DNA of 64,000 bases from Fragilaria crotonensis (GCA_022925895.1 JAKSYS010000048.1:62001-126000), one strand, 5' to 3'. Shown: positions 1 through 11,783, counted from the stretch's first letter. The notes: a model not told the origin generated them from the sequence alone. Made by a program: numbers and translations.

Positions 1-1372
1 GTGTGCGGACGGTCTCTCCTGGCGAGGCCACCCAGGGATGGTTTCAAAATGTGGGGGCCTATCACCCCCTAAGAGATGTTGGGAGATCTTACTGTGGTCG
101 TGGGAGCAACACAAGTCAGACAGCTTGAAACATTGTAAGTATAGGCGAACCAGATTTACATCTCTTTGTTGAACACGAGAATATCGGGATAGCCGATCAG
201 AATCCATGATTGTCGTATCCTGCTTCCCTTTTAGATCGACTCGTTGAACGTCCGTAACATGAATCGCCATGTTGTGGTTTGACAGAAATTGGCGGAGAGA
301 AAGGATCCACGTTGGCGTCAGGTAGTCCAAAACAATCGTTGGGTGCTCCAGGAGATGGGGCAAAATACCAGCTTCCAACTGAAGCGTCTTCAGTTGTATG
401 ACCAAAAGTTCTCCGACTTCTGTGCGACGGTAGATATGATGACGAAAGTATTTCACCATCTCAATTCCACACTCGGTGCAAAGATCCATCAGTCCCAATC
501 CGCCCATGGAAAGCGGTCCGTGGCGTACTGCTGTTGGTAGATTCCTATTCATCCCTAGCTTTTGGACAATTGTCGGCAATATCCTTGTTTGTATCTGTTC
601 CAACTCTTCCTCATCGATCACTAACGTTGGAAGCGAGTATCGCATTGCTGGCTCATAGGTTGTTCGTACGAAAACTCTGATGTCGCTCGATGTCAACCGT
701 GGTGTCTGTATCCGTGATGCGTACTCATCGGCCTTTTTCTTAAGGATGGAAACATGGTGGGAGAAATCGCCGATCGGATTTTGGTAAATTCCAAGTATCC
801 TTGTTGCTTGATTGAGTGGTTGTCGGCGGATAACAACTCGATTCGGATCTTGTCCTTGGCTCAAACGGACTGTTGCGAGGGGATCTATTGTTTGCTCTCG
901 AAGAATGGGGCGTCCTGACCTCCAATCCCAATACATTACAAACCACGAGCATTTGGAGAGGAGATTTAGAGAACTTCCGGAGTAGTGCAATCGTTTCTCC
1001 CATGTTTGTGCTAGATCTTCAAGGCGAGTTACGAGCTCATCAAAGGACAAACTGCCGTTGTCCGTGAATCCAAGGGCAGTGTCGTCCACGAATGCATCCA
1101 CCAATCTCGAATGCATATTGACGCCGTCGGATGATCGGAAGCTCATTCGGAGGGGACTGACTCGCTCCAGCGTATTCAGAAGAATGACTACCAACGTGAG
1201 CCAAACGGCAGGGGAGGCACCGCTGCCTTGCCCCGTACCAAAAAGAGGAGCGAATGGAGTACCTGTATAGGACTTCTCCGACACTCCATACACAGTTTTA
1301 ACCATGTAGCGCATAAGTTCCAAAGATTGGGCATGAGACCTGACCGCATTGATCGGCATGCCGCATCGTCGG
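1..1372 (-). pseudogene. Reverse transcriptase fragment, 5'-truncated, continues past the left window edge
   Basis: The minus strand is open in one frame from about 1372 to base 1, roughly 457 codons, although no full gene is present. The translation has reverse-transcriptase core motifs: a GTGQGSGASPAVW block (about 1195-1240) and the catalytic AFVDDTALGFTD block (about 1050-1090), the FVDD variant of YxDD. Downstream blocks resemble diatom RT proteins: NLLSKCSWFVMYWDW near 930, GGLGLMDL near 495 and VNLVRLYLQ near 150. Upstream of about 1372 no frame continues the domain, so the 5' part is missing. I recognise the family from diatom genomes but cannot assign it to a named retrotransposon order. 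The long undamaged frame suggests a young insertion or selection, not an ancient relic. Confidence 0.75.
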
Positions 1373-3700
1373 GATGTTGTCGAGGAGAACATCGAAGTGG
1401 GGGAGATTGCGGAGGAGTTGTTGCCATGGTGACACCGAGAAGGCAGATTTATGACAAAAGGTGCTGGCGAGCGTAGTAAAATGTGCATTAATTTTACTGT
1501 GACTTCACTACTGCCGTGGTTCATACAGTAATGTACCCCCCATTTGACCCTAGGTACAAATTCATCAAATTTGACCCAGGATAACAGAAGGGTATAAATT
1601 TTGACCCCCCCCCCATCGTCCTTATACCCCCCCTCATAGAGAATGCTTTTTTGGAAAAAACTCGGAAAAACTCTGTTTTGTACCCACAATAGAGAATGCT
1701 CTTACTGGTATAAGCTGGCCAGTCTCATATCATTGTTTCAAGTTTCAAGGATGCAGCAGATACTAGGCCTTGGTAGGGTAAATTCACAGGTAGTAAGAGT
1801 GACGTCCTTTCCCTTTATATACTATAGTACTATTGGAGGTATCCATTAGGAAATCGCCATTTAAGGAATTGCCTTACCTTTAACTTTCGTTACTTTGTCG
1901 AGTGATTGGGAGACATATAGTGGATACCATTTTCTGGATATGAATTTCTAGTGTTGAAGCTATTGTCACGGCACTGGTACCAGGCTGACGATTTTAGTGA
2001 TTTTTTTGTTTTCAATAAAGAATGCTTGTTTGCTTCAGGCAGCAGTGGTCATTTAATTTCCAGCTAAAATGGTGCTTTTCCAAGCTCGTACATCAATACT
2101 GGATACTGTATCACTTCATCACTGCCGCATCAAACATTGTCTGGACTCGTTCCATTGCATAGTTTCTCATTACATGTTACTCATTGCTTCCTTACGTGTT
2201 CAAGACAACCACCAACTAGTGTTTCTGATCAACCTAGACGTGTCCTCATCACTTACTATTGATTGTGATGGTAAAAGTGGTGGCAGAATAAGCACCTGCT
2301 ATTTTGCAAGAACATGAAAATATTGCTTTTCTCATGACAGCTGTGAGGGCTGCAGCTACTGGTTCCACAGCTTCAGGCTCAGCAGCCAGTTGCATCCATC
2401 ACACTCAGTGATTCTTAAACATGTAGGAACAGCAACATGGACGACAAGAGCAGGAGAATGCAGATGGTGATCATCATCCTGCTACTGCAGCTTCTTATGA
2501 ACACAAAAGGAGGAGAAGAAGCAGTTGTGACAATGAATAAGATGAGGAAGGATGATCACCATGCATGCATGTAGAAATACTCAACATTTCAAAAGGAACC
2601 TGACTTTGAGAGGTAGCTATGAGCAACAAAAATGATGACAAACAGGATAACAAGGCTGCATTGATGGAAAAAGACAACAAGAAAGAATTTTCAATGGCCA
2701 ATAACCCTTTATTAGTAATGCCATGCAACACTGGTGTATCCATGCTGGACGCTGGAAGGAATGGAAAAGCACAACAAATGCAGAATCCAGGGCAGTAGGT
2801 TCTTGGCAAGAACCTACAGAATCGCATTCCATTCAAGATGTCATTGGCAGAGAGTTGATGGCTGTTAATGGACGGCATGGTTCTGGCAGTGGTCGTGTTG
2901 CAGGAAGATGCTGCATCAGCAAAGAAGAAAGGAGCGACACCAAGATCAACATCAAACGTTTTTTGAAGTTCCTCACCAAATGCTTTAGGCACTGCAATTA
3001 CTACTGCATCAAGAGTAAGTTGATGAATAACATAAGGATTGAGTCGGTTCTTGGCGACTTTATGTCCGTGTCGGGTGCCAACAACTTGAGTATGTTCCTC
3101 CTCGAGTCCAATGAAAGTGAAGGTGTATCGCACACAGCAGTGAAGCAGCCAGGCTTCATGACAAATACCATAAAGGGAGTTATTGAACTCCAAATGCCAA
3201 GATTGTTGCTTGTGTAGTCAAAACAACTTTCAGATGCTCTGATCGCATTTCATCGGGCACAGTCTGAGAATAAAGTCATGAAATCCTCGAGAGTAAGCAG
3301 CTTCACGCACGTCGCAATCAAGATTTGTTAGAAGATTTCTCTTAGTACAAGGGACGATTGAACAAGACAACAAGTATGGAGTTGGATACGACTGCAAAGA
3401 ATAATGCAATCTACAATTCTGAAGACTCCCACATCATCAGCTTGAAGCGTTAGCTAGTAGATCATGTTGTGCAACAGGAAAGCAACTTGAATTAGATGAA
3501 GTTTTTGGAAATGTCGAATGACAAGCAGAAAAAGGAAAGTAGTGACAGTCATTCTAGTAATGAATCAATTCGTTTGATATTATCATAGCTGAGCAATAAC
3601 AACAAGCAACTTTACATGCAGATTAGCTAAACCTTGTACATCAACATTATTTCATTCAATTGCCGTGGTTGGCAAGAAGATTGTGAGTCAGTTGGCGCAG
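1373..3700. other. Intergenic, AT-rich, no supported gene
   Basis: There is a C-run near 1606-1630 and scattered microsatellite-like stretches. Two overlapping open frames (2723-3217 plus, 2495-3193 minus) have no recognisable domain, and the minus one is rich in Leu/Ser runs. The stretch probably belongs to the same decayed mobile DNA as the Harbinger fragment to its right, but this is inference. Confidence 0.4.
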
Positions 3701-3719
3701 ACCAAGTTGACCAATCCAA

Positions 3720-4325
3720 TCAATGATCACATCTCTTATTAGCAATGCTCCCTGGAAGATATCCTCCCCAACCAAGTGGGGAAACTCTCTGAGTACGGAT
3801 GATTTGATTCAGGACAGTCTCATCCTCATCAAGGTCAATGCCAGTTTTGTATTCTTGACAAAGACACAGATTATGAAGTCGTGCACATGTCTCAATTACC
3901 TCAGCTGTGGTGCTCAAGTTGACCTGCAAGCAAAGGCCTGTTTAGTAGACACGGCCCCTTGATTTGAAGCAAGCCAAATGCGATTTCAATACGAATATGT
4001 TGCTGCAAAAGAAAGAAGTTAAATGCATCCTTTCCCTGATCCTTATGCTGAGGTTCTGTATAAGGCACCAACATGGCATCAGAAGCCTGAAATGCGGCAT
4101 CACAAATGACATACATCCCCATTGGTAATGCCATTATTCACTTGTGAATCAATATTCTCTCAAAAGCAACTTGGTCACTTGTTTTTCTTGGAGCAACGAC
4201 ACCAAAGAAAGTGAAACACCGATCACACCAATCGCAAATGGCCTGAATGTTTAGACCGTGTTCCATGCATATAATGGCAAGAAACCTACGCTTGGGGGTT
4301 GTATCCACAATCCTTCATTGACGGA
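3720..4325 (-). pseudogene. PIF/Harbinger (DDE_Tnp_4) transposase fragment, decayed
   Basis: On the minus strand the order runs from about 4325 down to 3720. It starts with a stretch like LNIQAICDW and FFGVVAPRKTSDQVAF. The next block, YVICDAAFQASDAMLVPY then KDAFNFFL and IRIEIAFGLLQIK, carries the second Asp and the Glu of the Harbinger DDE triad. It closes with CARLHNLC, a usual C-terminal signature. A TGA in the first block (near 4134) and frame changes near 3930 break the frame. The N-terminal half with the first catalytic Asp is missing. The family call is firm; the piece cannot be active. Confidence 0.8.
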
Positions 4326-4379
4326 CGACAGACCTTACATGGCTGCCTTGTTGAGCATTCAATGCAACTGGTGTTAACT

Positions 4380-4500
4380 GTCGTACTGGAGAACTAGGTA
4401 CTGTAGTACCAGGCATTATTAGCGAGTAGTACAAGTACTGTATGAACCGTGGTGGGTGCATCTCCAGTACTCGAGTACTCCAGTCTCGAGTAAGTAGTTT
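4380..4500. repeat. GTAC-palindrome cluster upstream of the 4616 gene
   Basis: About seven GTAC tetramers lie within about 110 bp, many inside longer near-palindromes such as GTACTGTAGTAC and AGTACTCGAGTACT. The same kind of cluster recurs in other intergenic regions of this window. A role as promoter element is inference. Confidence 0.6.
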
Positions 4501-4615
4501 TGCCTTCATCCCTGGACGTGCGAAGCAGCAGTGTTGCGAATCTGACGCTGGAGGTACATGAGCCAAGTGTCGACAACATTATCAACTACAGTATCGACTA
4601 TAAGTGATCGTCGCC

Positions 4616-5614
4616 ATGATGTCAGCCTCTTTGCGATCACTTTGCGGCTCACGTGCTTGTCACTTGGTTGCTTCTCGTTGTATCGCAACAACTTCGTCCC
4701 ATGCTGCATTGATGTTTCCCAGACTATGTCGTTCGTCACACGTAATCAAGGAACATTCTGCCACACAACATCGTCGATTGTTGTCATCTACCTCTGCAGC
4801 GTCGCCACAGCCCGCGGCAAGCGAAGTCGTGAAGGACAAAAGCGACAAGAAGAAGGATAATAGCAATATTTTTCTTGATAACCTTGGCACCATTTTTCTG
4901 CTTTCCATCGCCGGCGTCGTTCTCGCACTTGTGAGATCCTCGTTTGGGTCTAGCAATAAGGCAAAACTTCGGGATCAACTTGAAACAGACGCAGAGTTGG
5001 ACCCACTGGAGATTGACGATTTGCGCGTTGCGAATGGAGAGCTCACGCCGGAGGTATTCAGAGCAATAATGTCGAAGCTTTCACAAGACTTTCCGCAGGG
5101 CACTGGCAAGTATGAGGACTTTGTCTTTTCTACGAGAAAGACTATGCGATCGCTCAAGGGCGAGGCCTTCACCGTCGAGATGGGACATTTGATGGATCGG
5201 GCGGTTGATTCAGCGCTCAAGAAACAAGGAAAGAGCAAGAATGACGAGATATCGATTGTTTTCTTCTTAACTGCTCTATCCTTGGCTATGGATATAGACT
5301 CCTCCGTTTCAGAACGGATCCGAGTTTTATACAGCGTCTTACAACTGAAGGACTCCACTGTAACCGTCCAGGACGTCATCGAAATGGTTGGCTACCTTCA
5401 AGACACGTTTCAGCTGACACCGGATACGCAGGTAGTCATGGCAGAGGCAAAGGTTCCTGTTCAGCAGTACAAAGTTGCATCTCCTGAGGAGCTAGTAGCT
5501 TGGAAAGGTCCTCCGAACGAGCAGATCGATGTTCAAGCGTTCGCGGAGATTCTTCGGAGTAAATCAGTGTGTGCATGGGGCGAGTGCTACTTCAAGAAGA
5601 AGACTAAAGTCTAA
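4616..5614 (+). CDS. Mitochondrial-type single-pass membrane protein, unknown function
   Basis: The reading frame codes for 332 residues from the tandem ATG codons at 4616/4619. The N-terminal ~60 residues are rich in Arg, Ser, Ala and His with almost no acids and include RRLLSSTSAA, as in a mitochondrial presequence. A charged linker is followed by one hydrophobic helix (FLDNLGTIFLLSIAGVVLAL, about residues 86-105), then a soluble helical region with many acidic and Lys residues. The soluble part has stretches that could be EF-hand-like helices (LTPEVFRAIMSKL, IDSSVSERIRVLYSVLQL) but no complete calcium loop. The layout suggests an inner-membrane protein with a soluble C-terminal domain. No catalytic motif was recognised. 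No intron is needed. The next gene converges from the right, 54 bp between stops. Confidence 0.75.
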   Translation: MMSASLRSLCGSRACHLVASRCIATTSSHAALMFPRLCRSSHVIKEHSATQHRRLLSSTSAASPQPAASEVVKDKSDKKKDNSNIFLDNLGTIFLLSIAGVVLALVRSSFGSSNKAKLRDQLETDAELDPLEIDDLRVANGELTPEVFRAIMSKLSQDFPQGTGKYEDFVFSTRKTMRSLKGEAFTVEMGHLMDRAVDSALKKQGKSKNDEISIVFFLTALSLAMDIDSSVSERIRVLYSVLQLKDSTVTVQDVIEMVGYLQDTFQLTPDTQVVMAEAKVPVQQYKVASPEELVAWKGPPNEQIDVQAFAEILRSKSVCAWGECYFKKKTKV

Positions 5615-5668
5615 GTCACATCGCTAAATGGAGTACAGTTGTGCTATAGCTTGCTAGAGGCATTGACT

Positions 5669-7093
5669 TCACAGTTTAGGAGTACCGTTCCCGAAATGAA
5701 CAACGCCAAATCGCCCGTTTACTAGCCAGTTGTCATCAAGCGCTTTCGCTTTTTCAACCTGGTCCGCATTCATTCCGCATCCAAGTTCGGCCTTCAACGT
5801 GCGCAGAGCACAGACTGGACAGGGGAAATAAACGCCTACGACATCCGCGAAAGGAGTTGTGAAATCCCACATCCGGTCACCAAGCAAGCGCCTATAGTTG
5901 GCGTCGCCCTTCACAAAGGCCAAGTCACATCGTTCCTTCATGTTTGTGCGAAGCGGCTCGGTCATTTCCCACATTGCGAATGGTTGCACCCAAAAGTTGT
6001 CTTCGTGGCACTGCCAGGCTCCATTCTCTAGAAACGTCTTCCAGATTTCACCGGACGCTTTTGAACTCGGGAACTGCGAAGCATCCAAATTGGCGAAGTG
6101 TTCTACAGTGTCACGCAAGTCCTTCTCCAGTGCGTCGGAGACGAACGTAGGATGCGACTTGAGTTGAAACGTAACAACCTTGGCGATCCCGCTCTGCACC
6201 AAGTACTGGGCAAGCGCCAAATCTGTGACGAGTTCAAAACCAGCATTGTCAACAATAATGTCTACCATACCCCCTCCCTTGTTGCGAAGCTTGTCGCAAA
6301 GATCGGACAGGGCCTCCGAGTCATCGTGCAACAAATTTTCGGTAGAACTGGCGAGAATGCTGGAGAAAACGTCCACGTTGGAATTGGCAGCATCTGCCGG
6401 CCACAAGGAAAGGTCCATTTTATTGCCCCACAATGCGAAGGCAGCCGCCAGAGTTATCCCCTCCTTCGTCTTCGGCAGAAGAGACAGCTTCGCAAGCATG
6501 GGTTCGGCTGATCCGACAGAGCTCAATAAACCAGCTCTCTTTTGCTTTGCGAATGGATCATATTGGTAGCCTGCAGATGATGGATCCCAGTAGCCAAGGG
6601 TTTGCATCAAGAGGCGATACACGTAGAACTCGGTAACTAGCCACGGGGCACTGAGCCAGGTGTCACCATTGGAAACGAAAGGCTCCAATATCTGCTTCCA
6701 TTCCGCAAACTCTCGCCGACGTTCTGCCGACGATCCTTCTGGGAGGTCGTCCAAGTACGTCAGCTTCGTATCCGCTGCACATTGAAGCTGCCTTCGGAGT
6801 GCATTGAAGCGTGAAAGAACTTCCTTGAAAGGCTCCGACTCCCACTCTTCTTTGTTTTCATCGAATGTTCTTTGAAGAATCTCGGAGTCAACTCGACGAG
6901 ACATTGTGTCGTAGGCCCATGTTCCTTTCGTGGTCGAGAGAATCGGCTCAGGAATGGGCAACCTTGGGAGTGGGGTCGGAGATGCGGTTGATGCCGACAT
7001 CAAGATGGTCAGTTTTGTGGTCGCTAACCAAGCGTGCGTTTGGGAAGAAAGTAGAATGGATGTCACAACAAGAAAGAGCAGCCTAGTCGACAT
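5669..7093 (-). CDS. ARMT1-like DUF89 damage-control phosphatase/methyltransferase-family protein
   Basis: The single exon codes for 474 residues, close to the usual length of ARMT1/DUF89 subfamily III. Family marks include RWREF-like ERRREFAEWKQIL, TWLSAPWLVTEFYVYRLL, and FALWGNKMDLSLWPAD. The metal site region reads DIIVDNAGFELVTDLALAQYLV, whose Asp-Asn pair and second Asp match the DUF89 metal ligands. Members of the family hydrolyse damaged phosphometabolites; human ARMT1 was also reported to methylate acidic residues. The N-terminus is a hydrophobic signal (MSTRLLFLVVTSILLSSQTHA) followed by WLATTK. In diatoms an aromatic residue straight after the signal cleavage site marks plastid import, here Trp instead of Phe, so plastid or secretory location is possible. 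The gene is divergent from the gene at 7865. Confidence 0.85.
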   Translation of the reverse strand: MSTRLLFLVVTSILLSSQTHAWLATTKLTILMSASTASPTPLPRLPIPEPILSTTKGTWAYDTMSRRVDSEILQRTFDENKEEWESEPFKEVLSRFNALRRQLQCAADTKLTYLDDLPEGSSAERRREFAEWKQILEPFVSNGDTWLSAPWLVTEFYVYRLLMQTLGYWDPSSAGYQYDPFAKQKRAGLLSSVGSAEPMLAKLSLLPKTKEGITLAAAFALWGNKMDLSLWPADAANSNVDVFSSILASSTENLLHDDSEALSDLCDKLRNKGGGMVDIIVDNAGFELVTDLALAQYLVQSGIAKVVTFQLKSHPTFVSDALEKDLRDTVEHFANLDASQFPSSKASGEIWKTFLENGAWQCHEDNFWVQPFAMWEMTEPLRTNMKERCDLAFVKGDANYRRLLGDRMWDFTTPFADVVGVYFPCPVCALRTLKAELGCGMNADQVEKAKALDDNWLVNGRFGVVHFGNGTPKL

Positions 7094-7254
7094 GATGGAT
7101 CCTATATCCTATTTCACTACGTTGCGCTTGTTCCTTAGATTCCCATCCTTGGTGACTACTCCGAGTATTTCGTAGGTGTTGGCATATGGATCTCGCCCGA
7201 AGGTCAAATCCCGGGTCGTGTGGTCCTGGTACATTGAGAATGTAGGAATATCAT

Positions 7255-7585
7255 GCAATGTACCTGGTATGCATACTAGTACTGTAGTGAGATGTACCGA
7301 GTAGTACCCAATTTTTAGTGCAAGTGCGACAAGGTCGTACTGGTAGCTTGTACTCCAGTATGATATACATCTTGTACTGTCGTATGATACACTGACACAA
7401 ATGGTGTAACATGCTAAGCCCAAGGCTGGTATGCATATGCATACCGTTGAAATCTAGCAGTACAGTACTTGTACATCTGAAAAGTGTAGAGTGCCCTACT
7501 ACGGTAGAGAAGTACATGGTCAGATATCTCTATGTACGGTAGCTGAGGTAGACCGGTAGGCTATCAAAATCCTGGTTACCTGGTA
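7255..7585. repeat. GTAC-palindrome cluster between divergent genes
   Basis: This stretch between the ARMT1-like gene and the 7865 gene has more than ten GTAC tetramers within about 330 bp, in contexts such as TAGTACTGTAG, GAGTAGTACCC and CAGTACAGTACTTGTAC. No gene is supported here. Confidence 0.6.
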
Positions 7586-7864
7586 CAGTACAATTGTGCC
7601 ATCTCCGTAAATAGTAAATATGTCATACATGTTGTCTACACCGTCGTCAGGAAAGTCAGTTTCTCAAGGTAAACATATCGCATATAAACAGATTTGAGTA
7701 TGTTAATTTCCGCACATTTTTAGCCGTTGCAAGATTGAGTTCGACGACACAGCGTAAGTTTGTAGTGTTGGCTATGTATGCAAAAAAAAGGAATGTACAT
7801 CACCGCGCGTGTCATAGGAGGATTCAAGTTGCAAACTCGTTGTAATTCTTCGTTAACCTGCGAC

Positions 7865-9362
7865 ATGATGAAGGTATTTCTGGTCTTGCTTGGCCTCGTT
7901 TGCGTCTCCGCGTCGCAAGAGGATGCTCGCATGGACTTCATAAGGGCCATGGATGAAGTTCAGAATCTGGAAAATCTTCAACGTCTTCAGAATAGACTTC
8001 TCCTTCATGCAGAACCGCGACGATCACTTGACGAAAATGCTACTGAATATTATGGCACCCTTGACTTGACCCAATTCGCCATGAAGTATGTTGGTTGCCA
8101 GAATGTCAAATCCTTTAGTGATGATCTTGCTGAAGATAACGACTCAAAAACTGTGTTGGGATACAACCGGTTTGTCGTCTTTCGTCTCTGCCCAGCCAAC
8201 AAATGCTCCGCATACAACAAATACGGTTGCCAGGACAGCTTTGGGGAATACATTATCGAGATGGAGATGTATTTGGAAATCATGTCGCAGTATCATCATC
8301 AGAAGTACCTTGAGTACTGTGCTACTTGCATCGCGTGCATGAACCCTCCGAATGACGACACACTATACACAGAATACAACAGTACCACCAATGAAACCAT
8401 CTACACATGGTCTGCGGCCGGTGATTGCCAGTATTACGATGCCTGCCAAAACTACAACCAAGCTTGCAAGAATTACGATGCAAGTACTGACGACAATGCC
8501 TATTCTGAAATCCTAGGATGCTCTGAGTCTGCGTTGGACGACTACGTCGTATATCGGGGACCCCACTGCGCAAGTAATGGCAAGAGTATCACAATGGGTC
8601 TCTTTAAGGACAACGAATGTACTAAGTACATCCAAAATGAGGCAGATAGTGGATCCTCTTCTTCTGATGACAGCTTGTTGCAGTTCTTTTATAATCCGAC
8701 TTGCGTTTCGTGCGTGAATACGGTGAGTTGTGTCAACCACCATCCTGGACGAATTGTGACCTTGCCGTGACCTGCCTGACTCATTTCATCTCTCTAGAAC
8801 ACATATGGTCTGTACAGCGATGACAGTGCTGGTGCTGGGGTCTATGAAATGTGCGAAGTACTGTACGAAGCCAGTGGGAAGTGCAACCGATACATGAATC
8901 CTCAGAGTTCGGGCTCCACATACAGCGTAAGTCTATTCCCTCATGTTTCATTTGAACCGGTTTCGCGAGGCGAATTGTTCTCTGACGTTTACGCTATTAC
9001 CGCAGTCTTCAGTGCAAGAAGACGACGAAACGCGGGTGTGCACCTTTGTGGAAAGTCTGATGACGAAGACTTACGACGAAACTGGAGAGATCATTATCAA
9101 GAGCGAGTCCTTTAGTTTTTCCGACTGGCGTGGGATCCCAGCTGCTGTGAGTGAGGTTTCGCCAGTCCAGCAAATCGGTCTGATCGCATCACTATCGTTG
9201 ATGCTGGGCCTCCTCGTTTATTCGATCTACCTCTACATCAAAGTAAAGAGAATGCACGCATCCAGAAACATCTACCCAACGTATAAGGCTGACGAAGTTG
9301 TTCGAAACGAGTCCGGCATTGGAATGACTCGTACAGTGTCTGAGTTCGGGATTTATGCATGA
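7865..9362 (+). CDS. Cys-rich type I membrane protein, tandem paralogue 1
   Basis: Three exons (7865-8722, 8798-8926, 9006-9362) join in phase 0 through GT-AG introns of 75 and 79 bp and code for 447 residues. The start at 7865/7868 gives a clean signal peptide (MMKVFLVLLGLVCVSAS). The ectodomain is Cys-rich and holds a block shared with the next gene: KYVGCQNV, SDDLAEDND, FVVFRLCP, then YGCQDSFGEYI and YCATCIACM. One membrane helix lies near the C-terminus (IGLIASLSLMLGLLVYSIYLYI), followed by a short basic cytoplasmic tail with Ser/Thr (GMTRTVSEFGIYA). One potential N-glycosylation area (YNSTTNETI) fits a surface or endomembrane protein. No known domain is recognised. The next gene is a paralogue in the same orientation, 719 bp downstream. 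Confidence 0.85.
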
Positions 9363-10081
9363 TTGCCTGGCCTCACACATTACATACATCTGCTTGGCTG
9401 ATCCTTTTTTGTTTGGTTCTGTCAAGGCTTCACTGCAATGCCACCTCCTTGTCATCGTTAAACAGTTTAATGTAAGTTGTGACATTCTACAGAATTTTCC
9501 TCTCCTGTACTCCTACTCGACTGCAAGGATACTGAGTCCAACGGTTCAGTACAACAGCACTCATATACGGTACGTATGGATATGAATTATGAATACATCT
9601 CAGCGTCAAATTTCTCCAGTACTTATAGTACAGTAAGGAACATCCATAGCACTCGTGGCAGTACAGTACCTGTTCCAACGTCCCACTTGTATGATATTGT
9701 GGTTATGTCGTATCTGCACGGACAAATGGCGGCAAAATGTCCACACTCACACACAATTTTTTTCTTCCACGTCTTTGGATTTTGCAATATGTCATTCGAT
9801 CGACAGATTCTCTTGCTTACAATCCATTATAAATCCCATTAAATAAATAAACAACAGCAATAATCCGAACACCATTTAACTGTTTAATATCCAATCCCAT
9901 CTATGTTCAATCTTCGTTTCCAAATATAAGATTCCTTTTGTAATTGGAGGTCACGGCGAACGGCTTTCAGTGTTTACAGTCCTACGATCCCTCGCACGAA
10001 CAATAGGAAAGAGAAGTTTTTGGCAAGTCTTGGTTTTGATGCTCATCAACTCACCAATTGAAGGGAGAGTGAAGTATACCA
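9363..10081. other. Intergenic between tandem paralogues
   Basis: No gene seen. It is AT-rich near 9770-9930 and holds a small GTAC group near 9548-9670 (for example CAGTACAACAGC and GGTACGTA). Confidence 0.5.
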
Positions 10082-11608
10082 ATGCTCTGTTTATTCACGA
10101 TGAGATATTCTCAGGTTATTGCCGCCTTCCTCCTGATGGCATCGGCCGTAGATTCTGTTAAGGTCTTGTCAGCCAGAGAGCATAGTGTGCTCCGAAAAGC
10201 GATGGAGCCAAGCCGTTTCGGCGATGCCGTAGACAAGAAGAAGATATTGAACAATTTGTTTACGAAAGCTACCTTCGTTCGCGGTCGCAACCTCGCGGAC
10301 GCCGACGATTCTTGGGGAGATTTCGGGTTTGATGTTTCTCAGTACTCTGTCAAGTACGCTGGTTGCTCCGTTGTTCAGACTTATAGTGATGATTTGGCGG
10401 AGGACGCCGACGTAGACACTGTTCTCGAAGGCAAGAAGTTTGTTGTCTTCCGGCTTTGCCCCACCCAGTCTTGCAACAAATACTCCGTAACAGGATGCAC
10501 TGAAGGCTACGGAGAATATTTGATTGACTTGAGCGACTATCTTGATGCTGTCAGTGAATTCTACCAGGAGAAGAGTGCTCGTTACTGTGAGTACTGTGCA
10601 CCTTGCTACGAGAGTGGTCGCCGTCATTTAGACGACGCAGATGGCGCTGACGGCGCTGCTGATGGTGCCGATGGTGCAGATGATGCTGACGCAGCCGATG
10701 ATGGAGAAACCTGTGACACCAGTGTTTGCGCTGATTCCAGTACCCTTTGCGTCAAGGCTGAAGAAGAGTTGGATGTTCATGACTTCTTCGACTGCGCTGC
10801 GATTGAGGGCGATGATAATGCTGAGTACTACTTGGCCCCACACTGCTCAAGCGATGCATTCACCGTGACTCTGGGCGTTTACTCCGATGACGAATGCATC
10901 ACCCCTGTTTCTGATATTTCTCTCTCGACAGTGCTTGGCTACGAAATTGATACTTCCGTTCTCTCTACCTACTTCCCTAAGGAGTGCACATCCTGCCTCG
11001 AGAGCGTAAGTCGTCTGTTCTAGACTATTATTCTTTGTGGATTTGACTCTCATCGTTTATTTGCATCACAGGATAATCAGTACGACAACGGCGAAGGCGA
11101 TGCCGACGATGGAGATGAAATCATTGAGCTGTGTGAAAATCTGTACACGGCTAGTGCCAAGTGCAACAAGGGTTTAAGCTCCTACAACGCCTACTCGTAC
11201 CAAAGCAGCAACCAAGCTGAACAAGAAGATACCGTCTGCAACTACATCGAGACGATCCTTGCAGGAACATACAACGAAGAAGGAGAGATTGTCATTGACA
11301 ATAATTGGTACTTTAACACGTCGAACTGGAGGTCTTCGTCCGAATACATCAATCAAATCTCACATGCAAAGAGGTACGCCGCCGAAAACCTTGAGCCATG
11401 GCAAATTGCCCTCCTTGTTATCCTACCAGTTGCGTGCCTCGTCTTGTGGATCTGCTCCTGCTGCCTCCACAGCTCCCTCCGACGCAGAAACATTCCTTGG
11501 AAGCCTCGCCGTACCCGAGACATGACTATGGATGATATCTCCAGGCAGAATTCGGGTATTGTGTTGGGACGATCGTACAGTGGAGGAAAAACGACTCCGT
11601 TGATTTAA
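10082..11608 (+). CDS. Cys-rich type I membrane protein, tandem paralogue 2
   Basis: Two exons (10082-11005 and 11072-11608) join in phase 0 across a 66-bp intron and code for 486 residues. The start may be 10082 or the in-frame ATG at 10100; both leave a signal peptide ending near ASAVDS. It aligns with its neighbour through KYAGCSVV, SDDLAEDAD, FVVFRLCP, GCTEGYGEYLI and YCEYCAPC, and the first intron sits at the same place after TCLES. The second intron of the neighbour is absent. It differs by an acidic low-complexity insert of Asp-Gly-Ala units (about 10630-10710). A helix (IALLVILPVACLVLWICSCCL) is followed by an Arg-rich tail with Ser/Thr. Function unknown; the pair looks like a local duplication. 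Confidence 0.85.
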
Positions 11609-11783
11609 GATTTGCTGCCGGGTTTAAGCTTCCAACAGCATCGTGGAATCTCTTTGGATTCGTTTTTAAAATCGGATGCCTTAACCAGTGAATGTATCCG
11701 TCTGCGTCAGTAGTATATGTATCTATAACTTCTACTTGTGGAGGTAAATTTTGAAACATATTTTAAGCGTCAACTCTACTGTA

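Noticed and set aside
2495-3217. Two overlapping open frames of 232 (minus) and 164 codons (plus)
   Set aside because: No domain or conserved motif; low-complexity Leu/Ser runs and AT-rich repeats point to chance frames in decayed mobile DNA.
4604-4615. Upstream GTG as start of the mitochondrial-type protein
   Set aside because: Nuclear genes rarely use GTG; ATG at 4616 directly follows and gives a good presequence.
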